Positions 7,713 through 13,235 of a stretch of DNA of 15,819 nt are shown here, piece by piece. Origin of the DNA: an uncultured Clostridia bacterium (lineage in GTDB: Bacteria > Bacillota > Clostridia > Lachnospirales > Anaerotignaceae). Where the stretch lies: NCBI GenBank assembly GCA_947036475.1, contig CAMQRG010000032.1, positions 1-15,819 on the forward strand, read 5' to 3'. A program made the translations under genes and the position numbers. The first letter of the stretch is position 1. Each line of letters begins with the position of its first letter. The notes beneath the pieces were generated by a model. It was not told the origin of the DNA and ran no database searches. It was given only the letters and a program-made list of their open reading frames with translations.

Positions 7713-8072
7713 ATGAACGTTTTATTTTTGGAATACCCCAAATGTACAACCTGCAAAAAAGCAAAAGCGTGGCTGGAAACGTCCGGCGTGGCATTTGCGG
7801 ACAGGCATATCGTGGAAGAAAACCCTTCCGCCGCGGAACTGGGCGAATGGTGGAAAAAAAGCGGACTGCCGCTGAAAAAATTTTTCAACACTAGCGGACT
7901 GCTGTATAAAGAGCAGGGCTTAAAAGACAAACTCCCGCTGATGGACGAACAGGAACAGCTGGAACTGCTTGCCACAAACGGTATGCTGGTAAAACGCCCG
8001 CTTGTCATCGGGGAGGATTTTGTGCTGGTCGGCTTCAAAGAAAGCGAATGGGCGGAAACCCTGAAACCGTAA
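7713..8072 (+). CDS. ArsC/Spx/YffB-family thioredoxin-fold protein
   Basis: The 119-residue protein starts behind AAAGGAGG. It has the family's N-terminal strand and CxxC motif (YPKCTTCKKAKAWL; C11 and C14), the linking DRHIVEENPS segment, the SGLPLKKFFNTSG stretch, and the LVKRPLVIG motif with R95 and the cis-proline P96 near the C-terminus. Family members are either glutathione- or thioredoxin-linked arsenate reductases or RNA-polymerase-binding Spx/MgsR regulators. The sequence alone does not decide between them. There is no arsenic-resistance gene beside it, so an ars role is unlikely from context. It stands alone between the divergent tRNA operon and the SRP RNA gene. Confidence 0.85.
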   Translation: MNVLFLEYPKCTTCKKAKAWLETSGVAFADRHIVEENPSAAELGEWWKKSGLPLKKFFNTSGLLYKEQGLKDKLPLMDEQEQLELLATNGMLVKRPLVIGEDFVLVGFKESEWAETLKP

Positions 8073-8107
8073 CGCCGCTTTCCCAATGAAAATCAGCCGC
8101 CGGAGTA

Positions 8108-8136
8108 TTGACAGCGGCTGAAAAACGGGGTATACT
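8108..8136 (+). promoter_or_regulatory. Promoter of the SRP RNA gene
   Basis: A perfect -35 TTGACA (8108-8113) and -10 TATACT (8131-8136) are spaced by 17 bases. The start would be near 8143, giving about 20 bases of 5' precursor before the mature RNA. The -35 lies in the loop and right arm of an inverted repeat (8094-8100 with 8114-8120). Confidence 0.85.
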
Positions 8137-8163
8137 ATTCAAACATATTGAACTGTCATCAAA

Positions 8164-8433
8164 TTTCCGTGCTAGCCGGGGCGGTAGCGGTGTCCTGTAC
8201 CCACAATCCGCTAAAGTGGGGGTGATGCCCGCTCTCGACGGGGCGTTTTATGGTCTGCCCTCCGGAAGTGGTGTTGAAGTTCGGGTCTTACGCAACAGGA
8301 GCCTGTGAACCGTGTCAGGGCCGGAAGGCAGCAGCACTAAGCAGTCCCCTTCTGTGTGCGCTGAGGCAGCCCGGGCGGAGCCGCAGAAGGAGGTAACGCA
8401 TGGGGCAAACCGGCAACAGCGGGCGCACGGATT
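8164..8433 (+). ncRNA. ffs: Signal recognition particle RNA (large, Alu-containing form)
   Basis: The conserved Ffh-binding helix 8 is at about 8312-8338: GTGTCAGG, GGAA tetraloop (8323-8326) and the asymmetric-loop AGCAGCA side. The 5' domain carries GTGCTAGCC and the Alu-like fold seen in Bacillus scRNA. The ends pair perfectly (CCGTGC at 8167-8172 with GCACGG at 8425-8430), which defines a molecule of about 265-270 bases. It forms the RNA core of the particle that targets membrane and secreted proteins with Ffh. It has its own promoter (8108) and terminator (8455) and precedes dnaX, the order known from Bacillus. Exact ends depend on RNase processing and are approximate. Confidence 0.92.
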
Positions 8434-8454
8434 CCTATAACACTTGCTGTATTT

Positions 8455-8483
8455 CCCCATTATCATGATAATGGGGATTTTTT
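8455..8483 (+). terminator. Terminator of the SRP RNA gene
   Basis: A 22-base perfect palindrome (8455-8476) beginning CCCCATTATCA folds to a long stem with a minimal loop and is followed by ATTTTTT. It lies 25 bases after the SRP RNA 3' end. Confidence 0.92.
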
Positions 8484-8498
8484 CATAAACAGAAGTTC

Positions 8499-8576
8499 CT
8501 GCTGCGCATCTGCGCGGCAGCAATCCCGGGTCAAGGGAGCAGGTGCTCCCTTGCGGGGTTTGGGGCAGCGCCCCAA
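8499..8576 (+). repeat. Composite stem-loop repeat between the SRP RNA gene and dnaX (copy 1)
   Basis: Three hairpins stand in a row: 8499-8520 (9-bp stem CTGCTGCGC with one G-T pair, loop ATCT), 8532-8553 (9-bp perfect stem CAAGGGAGC, loop AGGT) and 8560-8576 (7-bp perfect stem TTGGGGC, loop AGC). The part 8527-8576 recurs in the opposite orientation at 15277-15325. None of the hairpins has a T-tract, so they are not intrinsic terminators. The repeat lies upstream of the dnaX ribosome binding site. Confidence 0.75.
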
Positions 8577-8611
8577 TGTTCCCGCTCTTTTCATTCCAAA
8601 GGAGGCATGTT

Positions 8612-10213
8612 ATGGCTTACACAGCATTATACAGAAAATTCCGTCCGCAGACGTTCGACGGCGTCATCGGGCAGGAGCACATCGTGCGGACACTGAAAAA
8701 CCAGATGAAAACGGGCCGCGCCTCCCATGCCTATCTGTTCTGCGGCACACGCGGCACAGGCAAAACCTCCACCGCAAAAATATTCGCCCGCGCAATCAAC
8801 TGCACCAATCTGACCGCAGAGGGCGAACCCTGCAACGAATGTGACGTCTGTCAGGATATTCTGGCCGGCAGAAGCGTCAATGTCATTGAAATCGACGCCG
8901 CTTCTAACAACAGCGTCGAAAATATCCGCGAAATCCGCGAAGAAGTCAAATATCCGCCGACGCAGGGCAAATTCAAAGTCTATATCATTGACGAGGTGCA
9001 TATGCTCTCCAACAGCGCGTTCAACGCCCTGCTGAAAACACTGGAGGAGCCGCCCGCATACGTCATTTTTATTCTGGCAACAACAGACCCGCAGAAAGTC
9101 CCCGCGACCATACTCTCCCGCTGTCAGCGGTTTGATTTCCGCCGCATTACAACGGAAGAAATCACCCGCACCCTGATGGGTTATCTGGAGGAAGAAGGGC
9201 ACCGCGCGCAGGAGGACGCTGTGCGCTATGTCGCGCGGCTGGGCGACGGCTCCATGCGCGATTCCCTCAGCATACTCGACCAGTGCCTTGCCTTTTTTGG
9301 CGGGGAGGAAGTTACGCTGGAAAAAGTGCTCGAGGTTGTCGGCGCGGTAGACCGTACTGTCCTGTTTGAAATGGCAGAAGCCCTCTCCCGCCGCGATGCA
9401 AAAAAGGCAATGACACTTGTGGAAGAAATGCTGTTATCCGGGCGCGATGTCAAACAATTCGCAGCGGAATTTCTGGAGCATATCCGCAATCTGCTGGTTG
9501 TTTCCGCGCTTGCCCAGCCCGGCAATGTGCTGGATTTATCTGCAGAGGAAGAAGAACAACTGAAACAGACGGCAGGGCTTTTTTCACCGGAGGAACTTGT
9601 CGCCCTGATGGAACGCTTTTCCGCGCTGCAAGGCGAACTGCGGTATGCCGCCAACGAGCGTATCCTGCTGGAAGTGGAGCTGATGAAGCTCTGCGCCCCA
9701 TGGACGGAACGAGATGTGACTACGCTTGCGGCAAGGCTTGGCGAACTGGAACGGAAAATTGCGGCCGGAATCGTTCCTGCCGCTCCTGCAAATCCCGCCC
9801 CTACCGTCCCTGAAAAGCCCGCTCCGCCGAAACGCAAGCCGCCCGCACTGCCGGAGGATATGCAGAAAATACAGAAGGAATGGCCGCTTTTGTGCAATGA
9901 AATCTCCTACGCACCTTTGCAGGGAAAGCTGCGGGATACGGAAATACAGTTTAAAGAGGACGGTGCGCTTTATATTGCCTGCCCGTCCGCTTTTGTAGCC
10001 GATGTGCTGGAAAAAAGCAAGGAGGAAATTTCAGCCATGCTGGAAAAAGCAGCAGGAAAGACTTTCGATGTCCGCATGATTACAAAGGAAGAATATGAAC
10101 AATGGCGGGAAAAAACTTACGGCAAACAGGAAAGCGCCAATACTGACGATGACCCCGAATTCGCCAGCCTTGCCGCCAGCTATTTCCCCGATGCGGATAT
10201 TATTGATGACTAA
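8612..10213 (+). CDS. dnaX: DNA polymerase III subunit gamma/tau
   Basis: The start at 8612 is preceded by AAAGGAGG (8598-8605) and gives the family N-terminus MAYTALYRKFRPQTF; a longer reading from 8543 runs through the repeat and is not supported. The 533-residue protein is the clamp-loader ATPase. It shows Walker A GTRGTGKT (residues 45-52, K51), a zinc module with C64, C74, C77 and C80, Walker B/DEVH at D127-E128, and the SRC arginine-finger segment (SRCQRFDFRRI). Domain III follows to about residue 370, then a proline/alanine-rich linker (PAAPANPAPTVPEKPAPPK) and a C-terminal tau-like domain. It follows the SRP RNA gene as in other Firmicutes. After it, instead of ybaB and recR, come a terminator and a convergent gene. 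Confidence 0.97.
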   Translation: MAYTALYRKFRPQTFDGVIGQEHIVRTLKNQMKTGRASHAYLFCGTRGTGKTSTAKIFARAINCTNLTAEGEPCNECDVCQDILAGRSVNVIEIDAASNNSVENIREIREEVKYPPTQGKFKVYIIDEVHMLSNSAFNALLKTLEEPPAYVIFILATTDPQKVPATILSRCQRFDFRRITTEEITRTLMGYLEEEGHRAQEDAVRYVARLGDGSMRDSLSILDQCLAFFGGEEVTLEKVLEVVGAVDRTVLFEMAEALSRRDAKKAMTLVEEMLLSGRDVKQFAAEFLEHIRNLLVVSALAQPGNVLDLSAEEEEQLKQTAGLFSPEELVALMERFSALQGELRYAANERILLEVELMKLCAPWTERDVTTLAARLGELERKIAAGIVPAAPANPAPTVPEKPAPPKRKPPALPEDMQKIQKEWPLLCNEISYAPLQGKLRDTEIQFKEDGALYIACPSAFVADVLEKSKEEISAMLEKAAGKTFDVRMITKEEYEQWREKTYGKQESANTDDDPEFASLAASYFPDADIIDD

Positions 10214-10250
10214 AAATCTTCACCCTCTGTCCCTGAATGGATATTCTCAT

Positions 10251-10289
10251 AAAAACAGCCCCTCATGCATGAGGGGCTTTCTCTTTTTT
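10251..10289. terminator. Bidirectional terminator between dnaX and the ECF S-component gene
   Basis: The perfect palindrome at 10257-10278 (stem AGCCCCTCATG) is followed by TTCTCTTTTTT on the plus strand and, on the minus strand, by GTTTTT (complement of 10251-10256). It can end dnaX transcripts and those of the convergent gene. Confidence 0.9.
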
Positions 10290-10813
10290 CACTTTTCCGA
10301 AACAATCCTGTATATCTTCGCCTTATAAAACGCAGTGCCAACTACAAGGAATATTGCCATGCCCGCGGCCCCCTGCACCAGATTCTCCGGAATGGACGCC
10401 GCCGCTACGGCAAAACTGCTTTTCAATATGCCGCCGCCGATAAAATACCCAAATACCATCCATATAATGCCAATCACGCACCCAGCCATATTCCGCAGTG
10501 TAAAAAACTTTTCCCGTTTCCCCGTAAAATCAGCAACCAGTCCAATCAACAGCCCCATGCCGCCTTTTATAATCAGTGTAAACGGCGCCCAGTGCGCATA
10601 GCCGCTCAGAAGGTCCGCCAGCGCGGAGCCAACGCCACCTGCCGCCATGCCGTATCTCCAGCCGAAAAACACACTTGTCAGCAGTATCATGCTATCCCCC
10701 AGGTGGATATAGCCCTGCGTCGCTGAAACAGGTATCTGAAACACCATCGTACAAACCGTCACCAGCGCGGTCAGCAGGCCTTGTATGCATAATTCCTTTG
10801 TCGTCATTTTCAT
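10289..10813 (-). CDS. ECF transporter S-component family membrane protein
   Basis: This 174-residue, highly hydrophobic protein has about five or six membrane helices. The first helix (ELCIQGLLTALVTVCTMVFQIPV), the following GYIHLGDSMILLTSVFFGWRYG stretch and the conserved GGVGSALADLLSGYAHWAPFTLIIKG segment are typical of ECF S components of the riboflavin/HMP-like group. Such proteins bind a vitamin or precursor and dock on a shared EcfT-EcfA module encoded elsewhere. The substrate cannot be read here: I see no recognisable riboswitch in the short leader. The start at 10813 is 9 bases after AGGAGG; a second ATG two codons on is less well spaced. It is probably monocistronic, with its own extended -10 promoter. 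Confidence 0.85.
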   Translation of the reverse strand: MKMTTKELCIQGLLTALVTVCTMVFQIPVSATQGYIHLGDSMILLTSVFFGWRYGMAAGGVGSALADLLSGYAHWAPFTLIIKGGMGLLIGLVADFTGKREKFFTLRNMAGCVIGIIWMVFGYFIGGGILKSSFAVAAASIPENLVQGAAGMAIFLVVGTAFYKAKIYRIVSEK

Positions 10814-10855
10814 TGGTAAATTCCTCCTTTGTTCGTTGTAATCTGTTACCAGCGT

Positions 10856-10864
10856 ATCATATCA
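10856..10864 (-). promoter_or_regulatory. Extended -10 promoter for the ECF S-component gene
   Basis: On the minus strand TGA-TATGAT (plus 10856-10864) resembles an extended -10 element. No -35 match is seen 17 bases further up. The leader to the ATG would be about 35-40 bases. Confidence 0.45.
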
Positions 10865-10899
10865 CAAAGGAGATTTCCAGCCGCCGCGCGATTGCAGTT

Positions 10900-10921
10900 A
10901 AAATTGTATTAGTACAATTTT
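10900..10921 (-). promoter_or_regulatory. AT-rich dyad overlapping the XRE stop codon: operator or weak terminator
   Basis: A perfect 9-bp inverted repeat, AAAATTGTA (10900-10908) and TACAATTTT (10913-10921), has a 4-base centre. It spans the stop codon of the XRE gene and lies about 35 bp upstream of the -10 of the ECF gene on the same strand. With its T-rich right arm it might weakly terminate the upstream operon; as DNA it resembles a repressor operator. Confidence 0.45.
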
Positions 10922-11370
10922 GCCGAAAGCAGTTCCGCAAGGCATTTTTCCACACACTCCCGCTCAAAAGATGCCATCACCCGGCAGTCTTCCCTGTCCA
11001 GCAGGCGGTAATGCCCCGAAAGAATATTCTGCTGGATACGGAATCCGCCTTCCCGCGCCACCTCCCGCCACCAGACTTTACCGCCCATCGTTTTGGGGTA
11101 ACGCGGCACAGCATCGGCAAAGGCAAGTGCGGCCACCAAGTCCGCCATCTCCCCGCCAAATTCCTCCTGCAATATCCTGCTTGCACCGCATACCGCCGCA
11201 AACGCCGCCGCGCCTGTCCAGCCCAGCGTGCGCCGCCCTTTTTCAATATCCACAAGCGTTTTTTTAGAAATGCCCAGCACAGCCGCCATTTTTTCCTGTG
11301 TAAAGCCATATTCCTTACGGACGGGCTTGAGCAGTCCGTCCATTCTTTCCGCAAATTCCTTTTTCGTCAT
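10909..11370 (-). CDS. XRE/Cro-type helix-turn-helix regulator with C-terminal domain
   Basis: The 153-residue protein has an N-terminal Cro/C1 HTH at about residues 12-62 (EYGFTQEKMAAVLGISKKTLVDIEKGRRTL contains the two HTH helices). The remaining 90 residues hold an aromatic segment (GGKVWWREVAREGGFRIQQN) followed by ILSGHYRLLDREDCRVMASF, which I take as a conserved C-terminal domain of this regulator group without known ligand. GAGGGGGAG precedes the ATG. The gene starts 14 bases after the stop of the four-TM membrane protein gene, so the two are co-transcribed. The shared promoter carries two dyads that this regulator probably binds (inference). Confidence 0.85.
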   Translation of the reverse strand: MTKKEFAERMDGLLKPVRKEYGFTQEKMAAVLGISKKTLVDIEKGRRTLGWTGAAAFAAVCGASRILQEEFGGEMADLVAALAFADAVPRYPKTMGGKVWWREVAREGGFRIQQNILSGHYRLLDREDCRVMASFERECVEKCLAELLSAKLY

Positions 11371-11384
11371 ACGTTCTCCCCCTC

Positions 11385-11864
11385 TTAAATCGGCGGCAGG
11401 TACATCATATACGGCGCGGTCAGTATCGCCATGCCCAGCGCAAGCCTGCGCTTCTGCCGCTCCTCAAGTGCAATTTCTTTCAACACAAATTTCCTCTGGA
11501 ATACATAAATCAGCGCACCGGCCAGCGCGATTCCAACCGTAACAAACAGGAACAGCTTCCAATCTTCCCAGGGTGCAATACTGTAAATATTGGGGGGATT
11601 CAGCCATACATCGGCATAAGTCATCACAAACGATGCAATAAAATCCGCCAGAAAACCAAACCCCCACGTTTTCGCAATCATGTCCTTATAAAGCCGCTTT
11701 TTGTCCGGCAGCTTCAGTAGGAAAAACAAAAGGAACAGCATCGCTGTATCCACAATAAAATTCAGCGGAAATAATATGATAATCAGCACCGGTAAAATCA
11801 GAACACCCATATAAAGCATACACATGGGAAAAACAAGATTGTATGCCAGAACATCTTTTTTCAT
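11385..11864 (-). CDS. Four-TM integral membrane protein of unknown function
   Basis: An ATG exists at 11876, but the bases between it and the next ATG (11864) read GGAGGAGGAC, an ideal ribosome binding site for the second one, so 11864 is the better start (159 residues). Hydrophobic segments lie at about 10-35 (PMCMLYMGVLILPVLIIILF), 36-50, 68-85 (FGFLADFIASFVMTYADVWL) and 103-122 (LFLFVTVGIALAGALIYVF), with a final short hydrophobic end (LGMAILTAPYMMYL). No catalytic motif is visible and the family is not recognised. Its partner downstream is an XRE regulator. Such small membrane protein/regulator pairs often act together, but no role is claimed. Confidence 0.75.
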   Translation of the reverse strand: MKKDVLAYNLVFPMCMLYMGVLILPVLIIILFPLNFIVDTAMLFLLFFLLKLPDKKRLYKDMIAKTWGFGFLADFIASFVMTYADVWLNPPNIYSIAPWEDWKLFLFVTVGIALAGALIYVFQRKFVLKEIALEERQKRRLALGMAILTAPYMMYLPPI

Positions 11865-11880
11865 GTCCTCCTCCATTTCT

Positions 11881-11938
11881 ATGTAAAATTAGACCTTTTA
11901 TTTTGTGTAATTTTACACGATTTCTTTCTGCCTGTCAA
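11881..11938 (-). promoter_or_regulatory. Promoter with paired dyad operators for the membrane protein-XRE operon
   Basis: On the minus strand a perfect -35 TTGACA (plus 11933-11938) and -10 TAAAAT (plus 11910-11915) are spaced by 17 bases. The dyad GTGTAA-N2-TTACAC (11905-11918) exactly covers the -10. A weaker copy, ATGTAA-N2-TTAGAC (11881-11894), is centred 24 bp downstream. Together they also create a 10-bp inverted repeat TGTAAAATTA/TAATTTTACA (11882-11891 and 11908-11917). This is the geometry of repression by a dimeric regulator bound at two sites, probably the co-encoded XRE protein. Confidence 0.8.
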
Positions 11939-12011
11939 CGTTTTTCCAAAAAACAGGAAATATTGTATACATTATGTTAAACCGCATGAATTCCACAAAC
12001 AGACATTCTTT

Positions 12012-12100
12012 TGTGGAAAAAGTGGACAAATCCGCAAAGTTTTCCACAGCAGAAAGCCGTAAAACCTAAGTTATACACAAAGTTATACACATTATCCACA
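12012..12100 (+). promoter_or_regulatory. Cluster of DnaA boxes
   Basis: Three boxes stand in tandem on the plus strand: TTATACACA at 12071-12079, TTATACACA at 12083-12091 and the perfect consensus TTATCCACA at 12092-12100. Single-mismatch copies TTTTCCACA lie at 12040-12048 (plus) and at 12012-12020 (minus). DnaA binds TTATNCACA, so all three tandem boxes fit the consensus. The setting is AT-rich and gene-free. Clusters of this kind occur in oriC and in DnaA-titrating or DnaA-regulated sites. No dnaA or dnaN gene is in the window. Confidence 0.8.
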
Positions 12101-12299
12101 GAAATCCCGAAAGAAAAATGGTGGAAAAACGGGACAGATACACTTTTTCCCCGCTTTTTGAAAATGCCGAAAATTCGACATTTTTCAATACCCGCCCCAC
12201 AGCAGAATCGCAATAAAAATGATTCCGTAAACCAAAATGAAACACTCGTCCGCCAGAAGCAAAAAAATATTCGGAACAGAGAGTTTTTTTTCAAAAGAA

Positions 12300-12328
12300 A
12301 GAGGATTTCCAAAAAATTTGGCGAATAG
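12300..12328 (+). promoter_or_regulatory. SigH-type promoter for hpf
   Basis: AGAGGATTT (12300-12308) matches the Bacillus SigH -35 consensus RnAGGAwWW at every position. After an 11-base spacer, GGCGAATAG (12320-12328) matches the -10 RnnGAATww except the last base. Transcription would start near 12335. In Bacillus subtilis the hpf gene (yvyD) is known to be under SigH and SigB control. A possible sigma-A extended -10 (TGC-TATTAC, 12346-12354) lies just downstream. Confidence 0.6.
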
Positions 12329-12392
12329 GAGAATGTAAAAGGGAATGCTATTACTAAAATCAATCCGGTTCCGCCGGTGCGATAGAGATACG

Positions 12393-12421
12393 TTCTGCCT
12401 GCGGGAAGGAAGCAGGCAGAA
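12393..12421 (+). promoter_or_regulatory. Leader hairpin immediately upstream of the hpf ribosome binding site
   Basis: A perfect 10-bp stem (TTCTGCCTGC 12393-12402 with GCAGGCAGAA 12412-12421) carries a purine-rich 9-base loop GGGAAGGAA. The ribosome binding site AAGGGAG (12425-12431) begins four bases after the stem. There is no T-tract, so it is not a terminator. It may stabilise the mRNA or affect initiation. Confidence 0.6.
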
Positions 12422-12439
12422 AAGAAGGGAGTTGTTTTT

Positions 12440-12985
12440 ATGCGTTACAACATTATCGGAAAAAATATTGATGTGTGGGACAAAACGAAAGACATTGTAG
12501 AACGGAAGATGGACAGGATTGCCAAGCTGTTTCCGGAGGAAACAACAGCTACCATCACGCTGAGCCTGGAAAAACTGGTTTCCACAGTAGAAGTAACGAT
12601 TCCCCTGAACAAGCGGCTGGTACGCGCGGAAACGCAGGACGGGGATATGACCGCCGCAATCGACAAAGCAGTAGACATTCTGGAAGGCCAGGTTGTCCGC
12701 TATAAGAAGCGCATGCGCACAAAAGTACGCCAGAACAGCGAAAACTATATGGCGGAATATGACGCAATTCTTGTACCGGAAGCAGAGCTGGACGAAGAAC
12801 CGCTGTACAAAATCGAAAAAATCAAACACTTCGAGGTAAAACCCATGGACGCGGAAGAGGCCGTCATGGAAATGGAACTGATCGGCCACACCTTCTTTGT
12901 ATTCCGCAATGGCGAAACAGACGAAGTGAATGTTGTATACAAGCGCAAAGATGGCTCCTATGGCCTGATTGAACCTGAATATTAA
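12440..12985 (+). CDS. hpf: Long-form ribosome hibernation promoting factor
   Basis: The 181-residue length is that of long HPF. Residues 1 to about 100 form the ribosome-binding domain (MRYNIIGKNIDVWDKTKDIVERKMDRIAKLF, then AAIDKAVDILEGQVVRYKKRM). Residues about 122-178 form the C-terminal dimerisation domain (KIKHFEVKPMDAEEAVMEMELIGHTFFVF, then EVNVVYKRKDGSYGLIEP). The factor sits in the decoding region of the 30S subunit and its C-terminal domain pairs two ribosomes into inactive 100S dimers during stress or stationary phase. AAGGGAG fixes the start. Its likely SigH promoter and leader hairpin lie upstream and its own terminator downstream, so it is monocistronic. Confidence 0.96.
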   Translation: MRYNIIGKNIDVWDKTKDIVERKMDRIAKLFPEETTATITLSLEKLVSTVEVTIPLNKRLVRAETQDGDMTAAIDKAVDILEGQVVRYKKRMRTKVRQNSENYMAEYDAILVPEAELDEEPLYKIEKIKHFEVKPMDAEEAVMEMELIGHTFFVFRNGETDEVNVVYKRKDGSYGLIEPEY

Positions 12986-13031
12986 ACCATGCACCGCCCC
13001 CATGCAGGGGACGGGCCTGAAACAGAAAAGG

Positions 13032-13065
13032 GGCAAAGCCTGTAAATACGGGCTTTGCCTTTTTT
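13032..13065 (+). terminator. Terminator of hpf
   Basis: A perfect 9-bp stem (GGCAAAGCC at 13032-13040 with GGCTTTGCC at 13051-13059) and a 10-base loop precede TTTTTTC. Confidence 0.92.
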
Positions 13066-13076
13066 CTATGTACTAC

Positions 13077-13093
13077 CGCAATGCTGCATTGCG
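13077..13093. repeat. Isolated 7-bp hairpin with a three-base loop
   Basis: CGCAATG (13077-13083) and CATTGCG (13087-13093) pair perfectly around the loop CTG. There is no T-tract. The short-stem, three-base-loop design is the same as in the array at the right end of the window. Confidence 0.55.
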
Positions 13094-13155
13094 TCGGAAA
13101 ATTGACACACGGAAGGACATAAAGCGCAGGCTATGCATTGTATGACATTTTTTTA

Positions 13156-13184
13156 TTGACAATCCGCCTTCCCGCCCATAGAAT
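13156..13184 (+). promoter_or_regulatory. Promoter of the MoxR-VWA operon
   Basis: A consensus -35 TTGACA (13156-13161) and -10 TAGAAT (13179-13184) are spaced by 17 bases. The expected start near 13191 leaves a leader of about 45 bases. Confidence 0.8.
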
Positions 13185-13235
13185 AAGGGTAGTCTGTTCG
13201 CATTACAGGAAATACAAAAGAAAGGCGGAAATACA

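Larger units (their letters stand above)
11939..12439. other. Gene-free AT-rich region between divergent transcription units
   Basis: About 500 bases separate the minus-strand promoter at 11881-11938 from the hpf start. Open frames here (minus 11977-12363, plus 12011-12328) are rich in F and K and lack ribosome binding sites or family features, so I do not call genes. The left part holds a DnaA-box cluster (12012-12100). The middle has A/T-rich runs and an imperfect hairpin (12159-12187). The right part holds the hpf promoter and leader hairpin. Confidence 0.7.

Noticed and set aside
8543..8611. Upstream extension of dnaX
   Set aside because: These codons lie in the hairpin repeat, and the ATG at 8612 has a perfect AAAGGAGG and the family N-terminus.
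9400..9406. In-frame A-AAA-AAG slippery heptamer in dnaX (codons 263-265), like the Escherichia coli gamma frameshift site
   Set aside because: The -1 frame stays open for about 135 codons to 9811, so it would give a roughly 400-residue hybrid lacking domain III rather than a clean gamma product. No SD-like stimulator is seen just upstream and no stable hairpin just downstream.
11977..12363. Minus-strand 128-codon open frame across the DnaA boxes
   Set aside because: Composition is dominated by F and other residues expected from A/T-rich antisense DNA, no ribosome binding site or family motif is seen, and it overlaps promoter elements of hpf.
11939..12439. Calling this region the chromosomal oriC outright
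   Set aside because: DnaA boxes and AT-rich DNA are present, but no dnaA, dnaN, clear unwinding element or DnaA-trio pattern was found, and GC skew cannot be judged from one window.
13102..13107. Second TTGACA upstream of the MoxR gene
   Set aside because: No acceptable -10 occurs 16-18 bases downstream; the promoter at 13156-13184 is complete.
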